A stretch of 64,000 bases of DNA from Edwardsiella tarda ATCC 15947 = NBRC 105688 (lineage in GTDB: Bacteria > Pseudomonadota > Gammaproteobacteria > Enterobacterales > Enterobacteriaceae): positions 1,364,001-1,428,000 of the forward strand of contig NZ_CP084506.1 in assembly GCF_003113495.2 (NCBI RefSeq), given 5' to 3'. The notes below the pieces were generated by a model. It saw nothing but the letters and a program-made list of their open reading frames with translations, ran no database searches and had not been told where the DNA came from. The translations under genes were made by a program, and so were the position numbers. This document shows positions 17,027-27,725 of the stretch, one piece after another. Positions within the stretch are counted from its first letter, which is position 1, and every line of letters begins with the position of its first letter.

Positions 17027-20000
17027 TTATGGCATCTGCGGCTTCGTCGCTGGTGCGGTTGCCTGGTTGGTAGCGGCAGCACCACCGGCGGCACCACGAC
17101 CCTGGAACGCATAGGTTGGGCGTACCCAGGTGCTAACGATGACGGCCGGAGCCTCATAGGCCGGGGCCGGGGCTTGGGTCATCGGTGCACTAGCATGACC
17201 ATGTCCATGGACGACTACCGTGTCGTCTGGACGGCTTGCCATTTCCACCGGTTGGGCGTTTACACTGGCTTCGGCTTCGGCTTCGGCTTCGGCTTCGGCT
17301 TCGGCTTCGGCTTGCGCCAGCGGCAAAATCGTCTCGGTTAAGGTCGGTGCCGCGGCGTCGCAGGTAGCGTGCGTCGTGGCGGGCTCATTAGCCGGAACCG
17401 GCTCAGCCTCGACGTGCGCGACAGGACTCTCGACGACGCTCTCAGCGACGACGGGAGTCTCGACCGCGAGGGTCTCGACGGTGGCGTCGAGGGATACCGG
17501 TGCGGCGATATCAGCTGCTGCGTGGGTGGCCTCCTCTGGCGGCAAGGCCGGCTGAGGTGCGCTGTCGGCGGCGGCGATCGGGGCGATGATGTTCGTTGCC
17601 ACGGCGTCGGCTGGCGCGGTGTGCTCCGCCTCATGGACGTTGCTGCTCACCGGGGTAATCGGGTAGCTGATCCACACCTTGCCGGAGGCCATCTCGGGTG
17701 AGTAGACCGCCAGCGTCAACGGCATCGGCGACTGCTGCGGATAGCGCTCGTCACGGTAACGACGGCGGCGCTGACCGCTGACGCGCAGGTGACGCGGAGA
17801 GCGACGAGAACGACGCGGCATACCATTCTCATGGCGGTTGCCGTTCTCCTCTTCGCTCACCGCTGTGGCGGTTTGCGGTACGCTTTCCGCTAACGGAGCG
17901 CTGACTAACGGCAGCGTTGCTTTACTCTCCTCGGCGGGAGCCTCGACGACGGCCTCGCTGGCGCTCGCGGCAACGGCGGCATTGTCGACGATACGCACCT
18001 TCTGACTCAGTTGGCGACGCTGACGACGCTGTGCCGGTGCGTTCTCCTCGACGATCTCCTCGTCGGGTTGCGCGGCGACATCCAGTGCCTTGACCTCTTG
18101 CTGAGCCTGGCGCTTCTCTTCCTGACGACGACGCTGACGCTCGTTACGCTGCTCGCGGCGTTGCTGCTGCTCTTCGCGCATCGGCGAGGCGTTCTCACTC
18201 CCTCCCTCGGCAGACTGAGCCGGTTGAGACTGACGGCGATTACGGCGCTGTTCGTCACGGGCCTCACGATTTTCGCGGTTGCCACGATCCTGACGCTCGC
18301 CGCGTTCACCGCGCTCCGCGCGTTCGCTACGATCACTGCCATTGCGCTCGCCACGTTCACCACGCTCACCACGTTCACGACGCGGATTCTGACGGCGGGC
18401 GCGACGCTCCTGTGGCGCGCGGTTTTCTTCACGCGGGCTCGATGTTTCTTGCTGCGGTGTGGCTTCCTGTTGCGGCGCATCGCCGGCGAAGAGGCCTTTC
18501 AGTGAAGCGACCAAGCGACCAAACAGGCCTGGGCGAGCGGCAGCGCTCGGTTGGGTACGTGTTTCGCTCGGTGCTACTGCGGCGGCGACGGGCTTGCTCT
18601 CACTCTCTTCCAACGGTGGTGCGCTGACATCCAGGGTAAAGGCTGCCAGGGCAGGCTGTTCTGGACGCTTCCGTTCGGCAGGAGCCTCTTCTTCGCCACA
18701 GGCTTCCGCTTCGTGCAGTTGCGGCAGCTTATAGCTCAGCGTATGCGTCTCTTCGCCTTTGCGTACGCGCATCACGGCGTAATGCGGCGTCTGCATCTGA
18801 TCGTTAGGCACCACGATCACCCGAATATCTGGCTGACGTTTCTCGATGGCGCTCACGGCGTCACGTTTCTCGTTCAGCAGGTAGGAGGCGACCGGAACCG
18901 GTACGATGGCATGGACTTCGCGCGTATTCTCCTTCAGCGCCTCTTCTTCGATCAGACGCAGGATGGAGAGTGCCAACGATTCGTTGTCACGCACGGTACC
19001 GGTACCGTTACAGCGCGGGCAGACGTGATGACTGGACTCGCCCAATGACGGGCTGAGGCGTTGACGCGACATCTCCAGCAGACCAAAGCGCGAGATGCGA
19101 CCGATCTGAATACGGGCGCGATCCTGACGCACCGCATCGCGCAGGCGGTTCTCCACCTCACGCTGGTGGCGTACCGGCGTCATATCGATGAAGTCGATGA
19201 CGATCAGGCCGCCCAAGTCGCGCAGGCGCAACTGGCGCGCGATCTCATCGGCCGCCTCCAGGTTGGTGTTAAAGGCGGTCTCTTCGATATCGCCGCCGCG
19301 CGTGGCGCGCGCGGAGTTGATATCGATGGCGGTCAACGCTTCGGTGCTGTCGATAACGATCGAGCCGCCGGAGGGCAGACGCACCTCACGTTGGAAGGCG
19401 GATTCGATCTGCGACTCGATCTGATAGTGGCTGAACAGCGGGATTTCACCGGTGTACAGTTTGATCTTGCTGCTGAAGTCCGGGCGGCCCAAGGCGGCGA
19501 TATGCTGCTTGGCCAGGTCGAGGATCTTCGGGTTGTCGATCAGGATCTCGCCGATGTCTGGGCGCAGGTAGTCGCGGAAGGCGCGGACGATGACGTTGCT
19601 TTCCTGGTGGATCAGGAACGGCGCCGGGCGACCCTCTGCGGCTTTCTTGATGGCGTCCCAATGTTTCAGGCGGAACGAGAGATCCCACTGCAACGCATCG
19701 GCAGACTTGCCGACGCCCGCGGTGCGGACGATGAGTCCCATTCCATCAGGGATTTGCAGCGATGAGAGCGCCTCTTTTAGCTCGGTGCGATCGTCACCCT
19801 CGATGCGACGTGAAATACCGCCGGCGCGAGGATTGTTCGGCATCAGCACCAGATAGCTACCCGCCAGACTAATAAAGGTGGTCAGCGCGGCGCCTTTGTT
19901 GCCACGCTCCTCTTTATCAACCTGGACGATGACTTCCTGCCCCTCACGCAGCACGTCTTTGATATTCGGACGGCCATGGGCGGAGTAATTGCTGGGGAAG

Positions 20001-20230
20001 TATTCGCGGGCGATCTCTTTTAAGGGTAGGAAACCGTGTCTTTCGGCACCGTAATCGACGAAGGCAGCTTCTAGACTGGGTTCAATACGGGTGATTTTAC
20101 CTTTGTAAATGTTTGCTTTCTTCTGCTCGTGACCGGGGCTTTCGATATCCAGGTCATACAGTCGCTGGCCATCCACAAGGGCGACACGCAACTCCTCCTG
20201 CTGAGTTGCGTTGATTAACATTCTTTTCAT
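17027..20230 (-). CDS. rne: Ribonuclease E
   Basis: RNase E is the essential endoribonuclease and degradosome scaffold. The 1067-residue protein starts at [18 protein letters not shown] (ATG 20230). The longer open frame runs into the leader. The catalytic half (about residues 1-530) shows the S1 domain, the catalytic aspartates in TAIDINSAR and VIDFIDM (equivalents of E. coli D303 and D346), and the Zn-link CPRCNGTG. The C-terminal half has the arginine-rich RNA-binding segment (repeated ERGERGER), proline/alanine/glutamate-rich linkers, a SYPITPV-type segment, and an Ala-Glu dipeptide run encoded by a hexamer repeat. The long leader is shared with divergent rluC. Confidence 0.97.
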   Translation of the reverse strand: MKRMLINATQQEELRVALVDGQRLYDLDIESPGHEQKKANIYKGKITRIEPSLEAAFVDYGAERHGFLPLKEIAREYFPSNYSAHGRPNIKDVLREGQEVIVQVDKEERGNKGAALTTFISLAGSYLVLMPNNPRAGGISRRIEGDDRTELKEALSSLQIPDGMGLIVRTAGVGKSADALQWDLSFRLKHWDAIKKAAEGRPAPFLIHQESNVIVRAFRDYLRPDIGEILIDNPKILDLAKQHIAALGRPDFSSKIKLYTGEIPLFSHYQIESQIESAFQREVRLPSGGSIVIDSTEALTAIDINSARATRGGDIEETAFNTNLEAADEIARQLRLRDLGGLIVIDFIDMTPVRHQREVENRLRDAVRQDRARIQIGRISRFGLLEMSRQRLSPSLGESSHHVCPRCNGTGTVRDNESLALSILRLIEEEALKENTREVHAIVPVPVASYLLNEKRDAVSAIEKRQPDIRVIVVPNDQMQTPHYAVMRVRKGEETHTLSYKLPQLHEAEACGEEEAPAERKRPEQPALAAFTLDVSAPPLEESESKPVAAAVAPSETRTQPSAAARPGLFGRLVASLKGLFAGDAPQQEATPQQETSSPREENRAPQERRARRQNPRRERGERGERGERNGSDRSERAERGERGERQDRGNRENREARDEQRRNRRQSQPAQSAEGGSENASPMREEQQQRREQRNERQRRRQEEKRQAQQEVKALDVAAQPDEEIVEENAPAQRRQRRQLSQKVRIVDNAAVAASASEAVVEAPAEESKATLPLVSAPLAESVPQTATAVSEEENGNRHENGMPRRSRRSPRHLRVSGQRRRRYRDERYPQQSPMPLTLAVYSPEMASGKVWISYPITPVSSNVHEAEHTAPADAVATNIIAPIAAADSAPQPALPPEEATHAAADIAAPVSLDATVETLAVETPVVAESVVESPVAHVEAEPVPANEPATTHATCDAAAPTLTETILPLAQAEAEAEAEAEAEAEASVNAQPVEMASRPDDTVVVHGHGHASAPMTQAPAPAYEAPAVIVSTWVRPTYAFQGRGAAGGAAATNQATAPATKPQMP
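17267..17314 (-). repeat. Hexanucleotide tandem repeat inside rne
   Basis: Seven perfect GGCTTC units plus one GGCTTG encode an (Ala-Glu)n run in the disordered tail of RNase E. Because the unit is six bases, slippage changes length without breaking the frame. Confidence 0.95.
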
Positions 20231-20808
20231 CGTTAACGTACTCGTTTTTTTGCATTGGCTACTTAAGCTGCGGGCGAAAAGACCTATCTGACCGGGAGGA
20301 AGACCGATGACCCCGAGTCTTATCGCAAAGTCGTCAACCTCACGGTTGTCGCCTGCATAGGGGCGCAATATTCGGTAAGCCTGCATTTCTTTGTGAAAGG
20401 CAGCGCTGTTTATCAGGATGACGCCGCAGAAAAAGGATGCGGCAAACTGACTCCATGTTGTTGGTCAGACTGCGACCCGCAGCCCGCTAATTACTTGATT
20501 TCGCATTACGTCTTACGCCATTGCTGCATTTTTGCGCTATCAGGTAAACATCGTATCCCGCTTCTTTTTCCACATTGGCGGAAAAAAACGCGGAAAACGG
20601 CTCCATTATTCCACTGCAATGGCAAATATAGCAAGACGCCATTGCGCCTGGTGCGCAGAAAGTTGCTCAATAGCACAACGTCATGCTATTTGGCATATCT
20701 ATGTATATACGCCGTCGAGGCGCTTGTCAGGGATATTGCCGAATTATTGTTCCCGTGTGTCAAAATAGCAGTGGCGTATAGGCCTGCCGCTCTTTAAAAT
20801 CGCGCCCC
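20231..20808. promoter_or_regulatory. Divergent rne / rluC control region including the rne leader
   Basis: There are 578 bases between two divergent genes, a size similar to the E. coli rne-rluC gap. In E. coli the rne mRNA has a leader of about 360 bases whose hairpins let RNase E control its own message. The position and length here suggest the same, though I cannot confirm conserved hairpins by eye. Open frames in this stretch have no ribosome sites and are discarded. Confidence 0.55.
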
Positions 20809-21771
20809 ATGAATACACAAAACACTTCCGTCAAGTTAGTCACGATCGCCGCCGACGAGGCGGGCCAGCGGATCGATAATTTTTTGCGCAACCAATTAAA
20901 GGGTGTGCCGAAGAGTATGATCTATCGCATCGTGCGCAAGGGTGAGGTGCGGGTCAATAAGAAACGCATCAAGCCGGAATATAAGCTAGAGGCCGGGGAT
21001 GAGGTGCGTATCCCACCGGTTCGGGTCGCCGAGCGTGATGAGGCACCGGTTTCCGCACGACTGGATAAGGTGGCGGCACTCAACGATTGCGTCCTGTATG
21101 AGGACGACTACCTGATGGTGCTGAACAAGCCTTCCGGTACGGCGGTACATGGCGGCAGCGGGCTGAGTTTTGGCGTGATCGAAGGGCTGCGCGCCTTACG
21201 CCCCGAGGCTCGCTTCCTGGAGCTGGTACATCGGCTGGATCGTGAGACATCAGGGGTGCTGCTGGTCGCCAAGAAGCGCTCGGCGTTACGCTCGTTGCAT
21301 GAGCAGCTGCGTGAGAAGGGGATGCAGAAGGATTACCTGGCCCTGGTGCGTGGCCACTGGCAGTCGCACTGCAAGGTGGTACAGGCCCCGTTGCTGAAGA
21401 ACATCTTACAGAGCGGTGAGCGCATCGTGCGCGTTAACGCGGAAGGGAAGCCGTCGGAGACACGTTTTAAGGTGGAGGAGCGCTTCGCCAACGCGACCCT
21501 GGTGAAGGCCAGCCCCGTGACCGGGCGTACTCACCAGATCCGCGTGCATACCTTGCATGCCGGCCATCCGATCGCCTTCGATGACCGTTATGGCGACCGT
21601 GACTTCGATCGTGAGTTGGCGGAGACCGGCCTCAATCGTCTGTTTCTGCATGCGGCGGCCCTGCGTTTCGTCCATCCCCATAGCGGCGAGACGATGCGGG
21701 TCGAGGCGCCGTTAGACGCCGCGCTGCGCCGTTGCCTGGCCGTATTACGCGCCGCGAATACGCCGCGTTAA
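20809..21771 (+). CDS. rluC: 23S rRNA pseudouridine synthase RluC
   Basis: RluC makes pseudouridines 955, 2504 and 2580 of 23S rRNA in E. coli. The 320-residue product has an S4 RNA-binding domain ([29 protein letters not shown], about residues 20-50) and the RluA-family catalytic motif HRLDRETSG with its active-site Asp. GRTHQIRVH and the LNRLFLHA block follow. Start and length agree with E. coli RluC (319 residues). It is divergent from rne. Confidence 0.96.
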   Translation: MNTQNTSVKLVTIAADEAGQRIDNFLRNQLKGVPKSMIYRIVRKGEVRVNKKRIKPEYKLEAGDEVRIPPVRVAERDEAPVSARLDKVAALNDCVLYEDDYLMVLNKPSGTAVHGGSGLSFGVIEGLRALRPEARFLELVHRLDRETSGVLLVAKKRSALRSLHEQLREKGMQKDYLALVRGHWQSHCKVVQAPLLKNILQSGERIVRVNAEGKPSETRFKVEERFANATLVKASPVTGRTHQIRVHTLHAGHPIAFDDRYGDRDFDRELAETGLNRLFLHAAALRFVHPHSGETMRVEAPLDAALRRCLAVLRAANTPR

Positions 21772-22086
21772 CCTCGGCGCATCCTCCTCACCTCGGCAGG
21801 CCTCGGCGGCCTGTTGAGGCGCTCTTCTCTTGCTCGCCTCCGGTTCTACGCTATTCCGCTGCTCCGCTGTTGCGCGCTGGCTGACGTGCGGCACGCTAGG
21901 CGTCGACTGCATGGCGCGGCAGACTCACGGGGCGGCACCATGATACGCAGCACCGCCTTATCCCTCTATTATCCTGTATCCTGCCCTCACACCTTGCCCA
22001 GGCACCTGACTGTCGCGCGAGGGTGTGCCACGATGTGCCCGGTCTCGCGTCGGCACGCGCCTGTTGGCTTGCTGCCTGGCAGAAGA
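21772..22086. other. Intergenic stretch between rluC and yceF
   Basis: These 315 bases lie between two convergent genes. CAGGCC (21797-21802) and GGCCTG (21808-21813) can pair as a short hairpin shortly after rluC, but no T-run follows it. Open frames here show no ribosome site or family likeness. I see nothing else. Confidence 0.4.
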
Positions 22087-22680
22087 TTAATCGCGGGGGA
22101 CCAGTAGGGGGTTGACACCGTGACGGCGGAGCAGCGTGTTGAGGGCGATCAGCGGCAGCCCGATCAGGGCATTGGGATCGCGCCCCTCCAGACGTTCGAA
22201 CAGTAGAATGCCGGCGCCCTCGCACATAAAGCTGCCGGCACACTGCAATGGCTGCTCCAGTGCGACATAGGCCGCGATCTCCGCCGTGCTCAGTTCACGA
22301 AAATGGACATGGAAGGGTTCGCACAGGGTATGGCACTCGCCGTTGCCGCTGTTGAGTACGCTCAAACCGCTATAGAAGGTGACGCGTTGTCCGCTGGCGG
22401 CGCGCAGTTGGGCACAGGCGCGCTCGACGCTGAGGGGCTTGCCGCTGATTTGTCCATTGAGCACACACACCTGATCACCGCCGATAATGAGATGGTCCGG
22501 GTAGGCATCGGCCAGGGCGCGCGCCTTAGCCTCGGCCAGACGGCAGACCAACGCCTGCGCCGTTTCACCGGGCAGCGGGGTTTCGTCGGTGTGCGGCGCG
22601 GCACAGCTGAAGGGAAGCGCCAGCTTCTCTAACAGGGCGCGGCGGTAGGGGGAGGTCGAGGCGAGCAGTAGGGGTAACAT
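22087..22680 (-). CDS. yceF: 7-methyl-GTP pyrophosphatase, Maf-like (YceF)
   Basis: Maf-family house-cleaning enzymes hydrolyse non-canonical nucleotides. YceF prefers m7GTP. The 197-residue form begins [20 protein letters not shown] at the ATG 22680, with GGA eight bases upstream. In-frame starts above it have no ribosome site. Family motifs are the N-terminal ASTSPxRR, the DETP loop, the [10 protein letters not shown] block with a catalytic Asp, and CAGSFMCEG. It is divergent from yceD-rpmF-plsX as in E. coli. Confidence 0.93.
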   Translation of the reverse strand: MLPLLLASTSPYRRALLEKLALPFSCAAPHTDETPLPGETAQALVCRLAEAKARALADAYPDHLIIGGDQVCVLNGQISGKPLSVERACAQLRAASGQRVTFYSGLSVLNSGNGECHTLCEPFHVHFRELSTAEIAAYVALEQPLQCAGSFMCEGAGILLFERLEGRDPNALIGLPLIALNTLLRRHGVNPLLVPRD

Positions 22681-22821
22681 ATTTTTTTCCGAAAGCATGG
22701 CGTTAATCATGTCATCATTTTAAACTGTCCGCCGCTCAGGAAGCGAATATTGGGGGAAAGGGGTGCGAGAGTGGCCTTTTCCTTTGACTCAATGGCTTTA
22801 CAAAGTTAATATGCGCGCCCT

Positions 22822-23343
22822 ATGCAAAAGGTAAAATTACCCTTGACCCTTGATCCGGTTCGCGCTGCGCAGAAGCGTTTAGACTATGTTGGTGTCTATG
22901 CTTCCGAGCAGGTTACGCGCTTAGCTGAATCTGTGGTCAGCGTGGACAGCGATGTCTGCGCTGAAATGTCCTTCTCGATCGACAATCAGCGCTTGGCTGT
23001 TATTCGCGGGCATGCCGACGTGACTGTAACGTTGCAATGCCAGCGTTGTAATCAGCCATTCCAGCATCACCTCCACGCAACGTATTGCTTCAGTCCGGTC
23101 GCCAATGACGAGCAGGCTGAGGCATTACCGGAAATTTACGAGCCGATCGACGTCAATGAATACGGCGAGGTCGATCTGCAGGCGATGGTCGAAGATGAAC
23201 TCATCCTTGCCTTGCCGGTGGTTCCGGTGCATGAATCTGAACACTGTGAAGTGTCCGACGCGGACATGGTCTTCGGTAAGCTGCCTCCCGAGGCAGAAAA
23301 GCCGAACCCATTTGCCGCATTAGCCAGTTTAAAGCGAAAGTAA
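22822..23343 (+). CDS. yceD: DUF177 protein YceD
   Basis: YceD (173 residues) is the first gene of the rpmF-fatty acid cluster and is linked to 23S rRNA/large-subunit metabolism by genetics in other organisms. It contains a CQRC pair in the middle ([11 protein letters not shown]) and ends in [12 protein letters not shown], a tail typical of the family. It sits 16 bases upstream of rpmF and is probably cotranscribed with it. The molecular function is not established. Confidence 0.92.
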   Translation: MQKVKLPLTLDPVRAAQKRLDYVGVYASEQVTRLAESVVSVDSDVCAEMSFSIDNQRLAVIRGHADVTVTLQCQRCNQPFQHHLHATYCFSPVANDEQAEALPEIYEPIDVNEYGEVDLQAMVEDELILALPVVPVHESEHCEVSDADMVFGKLPPEAEKPNPFAALASLKRK

Positions 23344-23359
23344 TCAAGGAGTAAGGTCA

Positions 23360-23530
23360 ATGGCCGTACAGCAGAACAAAAAAACCCGCTCTTGCCGTGG
23401 TATGCGTCGTTCCCACGATGCGCTGACCACTGCAACCGTCTCTGTTGACAAGGTTTCCGGTGAAACTCACCTGCGTCACCACGTCACTGCGGATGGTTTC
23501 TACCGCGGTCGCAAGGTTATCGCTAAGTAA
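23360..23530 (+). CDS. rpmF: 50S ribosomal protein L32
   Basis: The 56-residue basic protein begins [20 protein letters not shown] and ends YRGRKVIAK, unmistakably L32. GGAG lies ten bases before the ATG, with AAGG closer. It is one residue shorter than E. coli L32 and has Cys in place of Lys at position 12 (SCRGMRR against SKRGMRR). It lies between yceD and plsX as in E. coli, coupling ribosome and lipid synthesis genes. Confidence 0.97.
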   Translation: MAVQQNKKTRSCRGMRRSHDALTTATVSVDKVSGETHLRHHVTADGFYRGRKVIAK

Positions 23531-23558
23531 TACAGCTCTGTATTAACAAGGCGATACT

Positions 23559-24593
23559 TTGACTCGTCTAACCCTAGCGTTAGATGCGATGAGCGGGGAC
23601 TTTGGTCCCTGCATCACAGTGCCTGCCGCGTTGCAGGCACTGGCTTCAACCTCGTCACTGTCCCTTTTGTTGGTCGGCCAGCCCGACGCCATCGCGCCTT
23701 ATCTCTCCGCCGCGGACGCTACGCTGCTTTCCCGCTTGCGCGTGGTCGCCGCCGAAACCGTAATCCCCAACGATGCCAAGCCATCACACGCTATTCGTAA
23801 TAGCCGTGGCAGCTCGATGCGCGTTGCGCTAGAGCTGGTGAAAAATGGCGAGGCGCAGGCGGTGGTTAGCGCGGGAAATACCGGTGCGTTAATGGGTCTG
23901 GCGACACTGTTACTCAAACCGCTGGAGGGTATCGAACGCCCGGCATTGGTGACAGTATTGCCGAATCAACGGCAGGGGAAGACCGTGGTGCTGGATCTGG
24001 GGGCTAACGTGGCCTGCAGTAGCACCATGCTGGTACAATTCGCCGTGATGGGCGCCGTACTGGCCGAAGAGATAGTTGGTATCCCGGCACCGCGTGTCGC
24101 GTTGCTGAATATTGGCGAGGAGGAGTGTAAGGGACTGGACAATATCCGCGAAGCCGCCGCTGTGCTGAAGACAACGCCGGCCATCGACTATATTGGTTAT
24201 CTGGAAGGCAACGATCTGCTGAGCGGAAAAACCGACGTGTTGGTGTGTGACGGCTTCGTGGGTAATGTTACGCTGAAGACCATGGAGGGAGTGGTGCGCA
24301 TGTTCCTCTCCCTGCTAAAACCGGCGGGCGATAAGCCGCGTAGCGCGTGGTGGCTACGCTGGTTAGGTCGTTGGATACAAAAAAGAGTGGCAAAGCGTTT
24401 CGGGCAGTTGAACCCCGACCAGTATAATGGCGCTTGTCTGTTAGGATTACGTGGCACCGTAATCAAGAGCCATGGGGCGGCAAACCAACGGGCATTCGCC
24501 GTCGCCATACAACAGGCTGTGCAGGCGGTGCAACGGCAGATCCCCGTGCGGATCGCGCTGCGCCTTAAGGCTGTATTACCCAAGAGTGACTAA
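23559..24593 (+). CDS. plsX: Phosphate acyltransferase PlsX
   Basis: PlsX converts acyl-ACP to acyl-phosphate at the start of phospholipid synthesis. The 344-residue frame uses a TTG start ([11 protein letters not shown]). The motifs [23 protein letters not shown], and the C-terminal [22 protein letters not shown] block are present. It is shorter than E. coli PlsX at the C-terminus, ending soon after RIALRLKAV. The usual MGGDFGP near the N-terminus reads MSGDFGP. It is followed at six bases by fabH. Confidence 0.95.
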   Translation: MTRLTLALDAMSGDFGPCITVPAALQALASTSSLSLLLVGQPDAIAPYLSAADATLLSRLRVVAAETVIPNDAKPSHAIRNSRGSSMRVALELVKNGEAQAVVSAGNTGALMGLATLLLKPLEGIERPALVTVLPNQRQGKTVVLDLGANVACSSTMLVQFAVMGAVLAEEIVGIPAPRVALLNIGEEECKGLDNIREAAAVLKTTPAIDYIGYLEGNDLLSGKTDVLVCDGFVGNVTLKTMEGVVRMFLSLLKPAGDKPRSAWWLRWLGRWIQKRVAKRFGQLNPDQYNGACLLGLRGTVIKSHGAANQRAFAVAIQQAVQAVQRQIPVRIALRLKAVLPKSD

Positions 24594-24599
24594 TCGTAC

Positions 24600-25553
24600 A
24601 TGCATACAAGAATTCTCGGTACGGGGAGCTACCTGCCCGTACAAGTACGCACCAATGCTGATTTAGAGAAGATGGTGGAGACCTCTGACGAGTGGATCGT
24701 CAGTCGTACCGGCATTCGCGAGCGTCGTATCGCCGCGCCGGACGAGTCTGTCGCCACCATGGCATTTGAGGCCGCCAAACACGCCCTTGAGATGGCTCAG
24801 GTCGATAAAGACGACATTGGCCTGATCATCGTGGCGACCACGTCGGCGAACCACGCCTTTCCGAGCGCCGCCTGTGAGGTGCAGAACCTGCTGGGGATGC
24901 GTAACGGCTGCCCGGCATTTGATGTCGCTGCCGCCTGTGCAGGTTTCACCTACGCCCTGAGTATCGCCGATCAATACATCAAAGGGGGCGCGATTCGCCA
25001 TGCCCTGGTGATTGGCTCTGATGCGCTGGCGCGTACCGTCGATCCGCAAGATCGCGGCACGGTGATCCTGTTTGGTGACGGGGCGGGTGCCGTGGTTCTC
25101 GGCGCCGCCGAGCAGCCGGGGATCCTCTCGACGCACATTCATGCTGATGGCCGCTATGGCGAGCTGTTGACCTTGCCGAATCGCCCGCGTCATACCGAGG
25201 ATCAGGCTTACCTGACCATGGCTGGCAACGAGGTCTTTAAGGTGGCGGTGACCGAGCTGGCTCACATCGTCGATGAAACCCTGCAGGCGAATCAATTGTC
25301 CCGCGAGGATCTCGACTGGCTGGTGCCGCATCAGGCTAACCTGCGCATCATCAGCGCCACCGCCAAGAAACTGGGGATGAGCCTGGAGAGCGTGGTGGTG
25401 ACGCTGGATCGTCACGGCAACACCTCCGCCGCCTCGGTACCGGCGGCGTTGGACGAAGCGGTGCGCGATGGCCGTATCCAACGCGGTCAGTTGATTTTGC
25501 TGGAAGCCTTCGGTGGGGGATTCACCTGGGGTTCCGCCTTGGTTCGTTTTTGA
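24600..25553 (+). CDS. fabH: 3-oxoacyl-ACP synthase III
   Basis: FabH condenses acetyl-CoA with malonyl-ACP to start fatty acid synthesis. The 317-residue length equals E. coli FabH. The catalytic triad is visible: Cys in [11 protein letters not shown], His in [10 protein letters not shown], and Asn in GNTSAASVP. It is part of the plsX-fabH-fabD-fabG-acpP-fabF series, all in the same direction with short gaps. Confidence 0.97.
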   Translation: MHTRILGTGSYLPVQVRTNADLEKMVETSDEWIVSRTGIRERRIAAPDESVATMAFEAAKHALEMAQVDKDDIGLIIVATTSANHAFPSAACEVQNLLGMRNGCPAFDVAAACAGFTYALSIADQYIKGGAIRHALVIGSDALARTVDPQDRGTVILFGDGAGAVVLGAAEQPGILSTHIHADGRYGELLTLPNRPRHTEDQAYLTMAGNEVFKVAVTELAHIVDETLQANQLSREDLDWLVPHQANLRIISATAKKLGMSLESVVVTLDRHGNTSAASVPAALDEAVRDGRIQRGQLILLEAFGGGFTWGSALVRF

Positions 25554-25575
25554 TTTTTTGTTCAGGAAAACACTC

Positions 25576-26505
25576 ATGTCTACATTTGCAATGGTATTCC
25601 CGGGACAAGGCTCGCAGAGCGTCGGGATGCTGGCCGATCTGGCCGCACACTATCCGCTGGTCGAGCAGACCTTCGCCGAGGCCTCCGAGGCGCTGGGTTA
25701 TGATCTGTGGAGCCTGGTGCAGCAGGGGCCAGCCGAAGCGCTGAACAAGACCTGGCAGACCCAACCGGCGCTGTTGACCGCCTCCGTGGCGATCTACCGT
25801 GTCTGGCAGCAGAACCATGGCAAGCAGCCGGCGATGATGGCCGGGCATAGCCTAGGGGAATACTCCGCGCTGGTGTGTGCCGGGGTGATCGACTTTAAAC
25901 AGGCGGTACGCCTGGTCGAGTTGCGTGGCCAGCTGATGCAGCAGGCGGTACCGGAAGGCACCGGCGCCATGTATGCCATCATCGGGTTGGACAATGATGC
26001 CATCGCACAGGCCTGTGCCGATGCCGCTCAGGGTCAAGTGGTGGCGCCGGTTAACTTTAACTCACCGGGTCAGGTGGTGATCGCCGGTAATAAAGAAGCC
26101 GTCGAGCGTGCTGGTGCCGCCTGTAAAGCGGCTGGCGCCAAGCGTGCGCTGCCGCTGCCGGTCAGCGTGCCGTCCCACTGTGCGCTGATGAAGCCGGCGG
26201 CCGATCAGTTGGCTGAGGCGCTGCAGGCGATCCCGTTCAATGCCCCGCTCTGCCCGGTGATCAACAACGTCGATGTGCAAGCGGTCAGCGACGCCGACGC
26301 GATCCGTGATGCGCTGGTACGCCAGCTGTATAATCCGGTCCGTTGGACGGAGAGCGTGCAGCAGATGTCCGCCGAAGGGGTGACCCAGTTGCTGGAAATC
26401 GGCCCAGGCAAGGTGTTGACTGGCCTGACCAAGCGTATCGTGGACACCATGACGGCCGCCGCGGTGAATGATTGCGCGTCCCTGAGCGCCGCTCTCGAAC
26501 AGTAA
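25576..26505 (+). CDS. fabD: Malonyl-CoA:ACP transacylase
   Basis: FabD loads malonyl groups onto ACP. The ATG at 25576 (MSTFAMVFPGQGSQSVGML) follows CAGGAAA and gives 309 residues, as in E. coli. The open frame extends 21 codons upstream into fabH without purpose. The nucleophile motif GHSLGEYSAL and the histidine in VPSHCALM are present. It lies 22 bases after fabH and 12 before fabG. Confidence 0.97.
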   Translation: MSTFAMVFPGQGSQSVGMLADLAAHYPLVEQTFAEASEALGYDLWSLVQQGPAEALNKTWQTQPALLTASVAIYRVWQQNHGKQPAMMAGHSLGEYSALVCAGVIDFKQAVRLVELRGQLMQQAVPEGTGAMYAIIGLDNDAIAQACADAAQGQVVAPVNFNSPGQVVIAGNKEAVERAGAACKAAGAKRALPLPVSVPSHCALMKPAADQLAEALQAIPFNAPLCPVINNVDVQAVSDADAIRDALVRQLYNPVRWTESVQQMSAEGVTQLLEIGPGKVLTGLTKRIVDTMTAAAVNDCASLSAALEQ

Positions 26506-26517
26506 GACGAGGAAAAC

Positions 26518-27252
26518 ATGAGCTTAGAAGGTAAAATTGCACTGGTAACCGGTGCCAGCCGTGGCATCGGCCGCGCTATCGCCGAGACGTTGGTTGCGCG
26601 CGGCGCACGCGTCATCGGTACCGCGACCAGCGACAAGGGCGCGGAAGCGATCAGCGCCTATCTGGGCGATAACGGCAAGGGAATGGCGCTGAACGTGACC
26701 GATTCCGCCTCTATCGATAGCGTACTGGAGCGTGTACGCGCCGAGTTCGGCGAGATCGATATCCTGGTCAATAATGCCGGTATCACCCGCGACAATTTGC
26801 TGATGCGCATGAAGGATGACGAGTGGCAGGATATCCTGAACACCAACCTGACTTCCGTTTTCCGCCTGTCAAAAGCGGTAATGCGCGCTATGATGAAGAA
26901 GCGTTGCGGGCGTATCATCACCATCGGTTCGGTGGTGGGGACCATGGGGAACGCCGGGCAGGCTAACTATGCCGCTGCCAAGGCGGGCCTGATCGGGTTC
27001 AGCAAATCGCTGGCGCGCGAAGTCGCTTCACGCGGCATCACCGTCAACGTGGTCGCGCCGGGTTTCATTGAAACCGACATGACGCGCGCGCTCTCCGATG
27101 AGCAGCGCAGCGGCATTCTGGCCGAGGTTCCGGCCGGTCGTCTGGGCGATGCTAAAGAGATCGCTTACGCTGTCGCATTTTTGGCCTCTGATGAGGCGGC
27201 TTACATTACCGGTGAGACATTGCATGTCAATGGCGGCATGTACATGATCTAA
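26518..27252 (+). CDS. fabG: 3-oxoacyl-ACP reductase
   Basis: FabG is the NADPH-dependent ketoreductase of fatty acid elongation. It is a 244-residue short-chain dehydrogenase with the nucleotide-binding [17 protein letters not shown], and the catalytic Ser-Tyr-Lys set (GSVVG and YAAAKAG). The length equals E. coli FabG. GAGGAAA precedes the ATG. Confidence 0.97.
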   Translation: MSLEGKIALVTGASRGIGRAIAETLVARGARVIGTATSDKGAEAISAYLGDNGKGMALNVTDSASIDSVLERVRAEFGEIDILVNNAGITRDNLLMRMKDDEWQDILNTNLTSVFRLSKAVMRAMMKKRCGRIITIGSVVGTMGNAGQANYAAAKAGLIGFSKSLAREVASRGITVNVVAPGFIETDMTRALSDEQRSGILAEVPAGRLGDAKEIAYAVAFLASDEAAYITGETLHVNGGMYMI

Positions 27253-27406
27253 AAATCACGAAAACTATTTGCCTTTCTTGCGCGAAACACCGCAAAATAG
27301 GGTAAAATCGTGGTTTGACCAGCCGGGATTTGGTTGCATCTTTTTCAACTTTCAATACACTACGAAAACCATCGCGCAAGCGAGTTTTGATAGGAAATTT
27401 AAGAGT
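27253..27406 (+). promoter_or_regulatory. acpP promoter and leader
   Basis: The leader closely follows the E. coli acpP leader as I remember it, including GGTAAAATCG with a -10-like TAAAAT at 27303-27308, the GTTTGACCAGCCGGGAT stretch, and the ACGAAAACCATCGCGCAAGC segment before the gene. An internal promoter gives acpP its high expression in E. coli. Conservation of a noncoding stretch argues for the same here. Confidence 0.65.
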
Positions 27407-27643
27407 ATGAGCACTATCGAAGAACGCGTTAAGAAAATCATTGTTGAACAGCTGGGTGTTAAAGAAGACGAAGTTGTGAATTCAGCTTCTTTCGTTGACG
27501 ATCTGGGTGCTGATTCTCTTGACACCGTTGAACTGGTTATGGCTCTGGAAGAAGAGTTTGATACTGAGATTCCGGACGAAGAAGCAGAGAAGATCACCAC
27601 TGTTCAGGCCGCTATCGACTACATCGAAGCTGCAAACAAGTAA
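27407..27643 (+). CDS. acpP: Acyl carrier protein
   Basis: The 78-residue acidic protein carries the fatty acyl chain on a phosphopantetheine arm attached to the serine in [10 protein letters not shown] (Ser37 by E. coli numbering). It begins [17 protein letters not shown] and ends YIEAANK. It starts at the ATG 27407. A longer frame upstream lies in the leader. Codon choice is that of a highly expressed gene. Confidence 0.98.
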   Translation: MSTIEERVKKIIVEQLGVKEDEVVNSASFVDDLGADSLDTVELVMALEEEFDTEIPDEEAEKITTVQAAIDYIEAANK

Positions 27644-27725
27644 GTGAACTCATCTAGGCGGTCACTCGACCGCCTACGTTTTTCCTGCATTTAATCAGTA
27701 TCATTTCCCTCCCTGGAGGACAAAC

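Noticed and set aside
17267..17314. Short tandem units as a possible CRISPR or minisatellite
   Set aside because: The units are contiguous hexamers without spacers and are translated in frame inside rne.
24663..25577. A 304-codon open frame antisense to fabH
   Set aside because: Same reason: it mirrors a highly conserved gene and resembles no protein.
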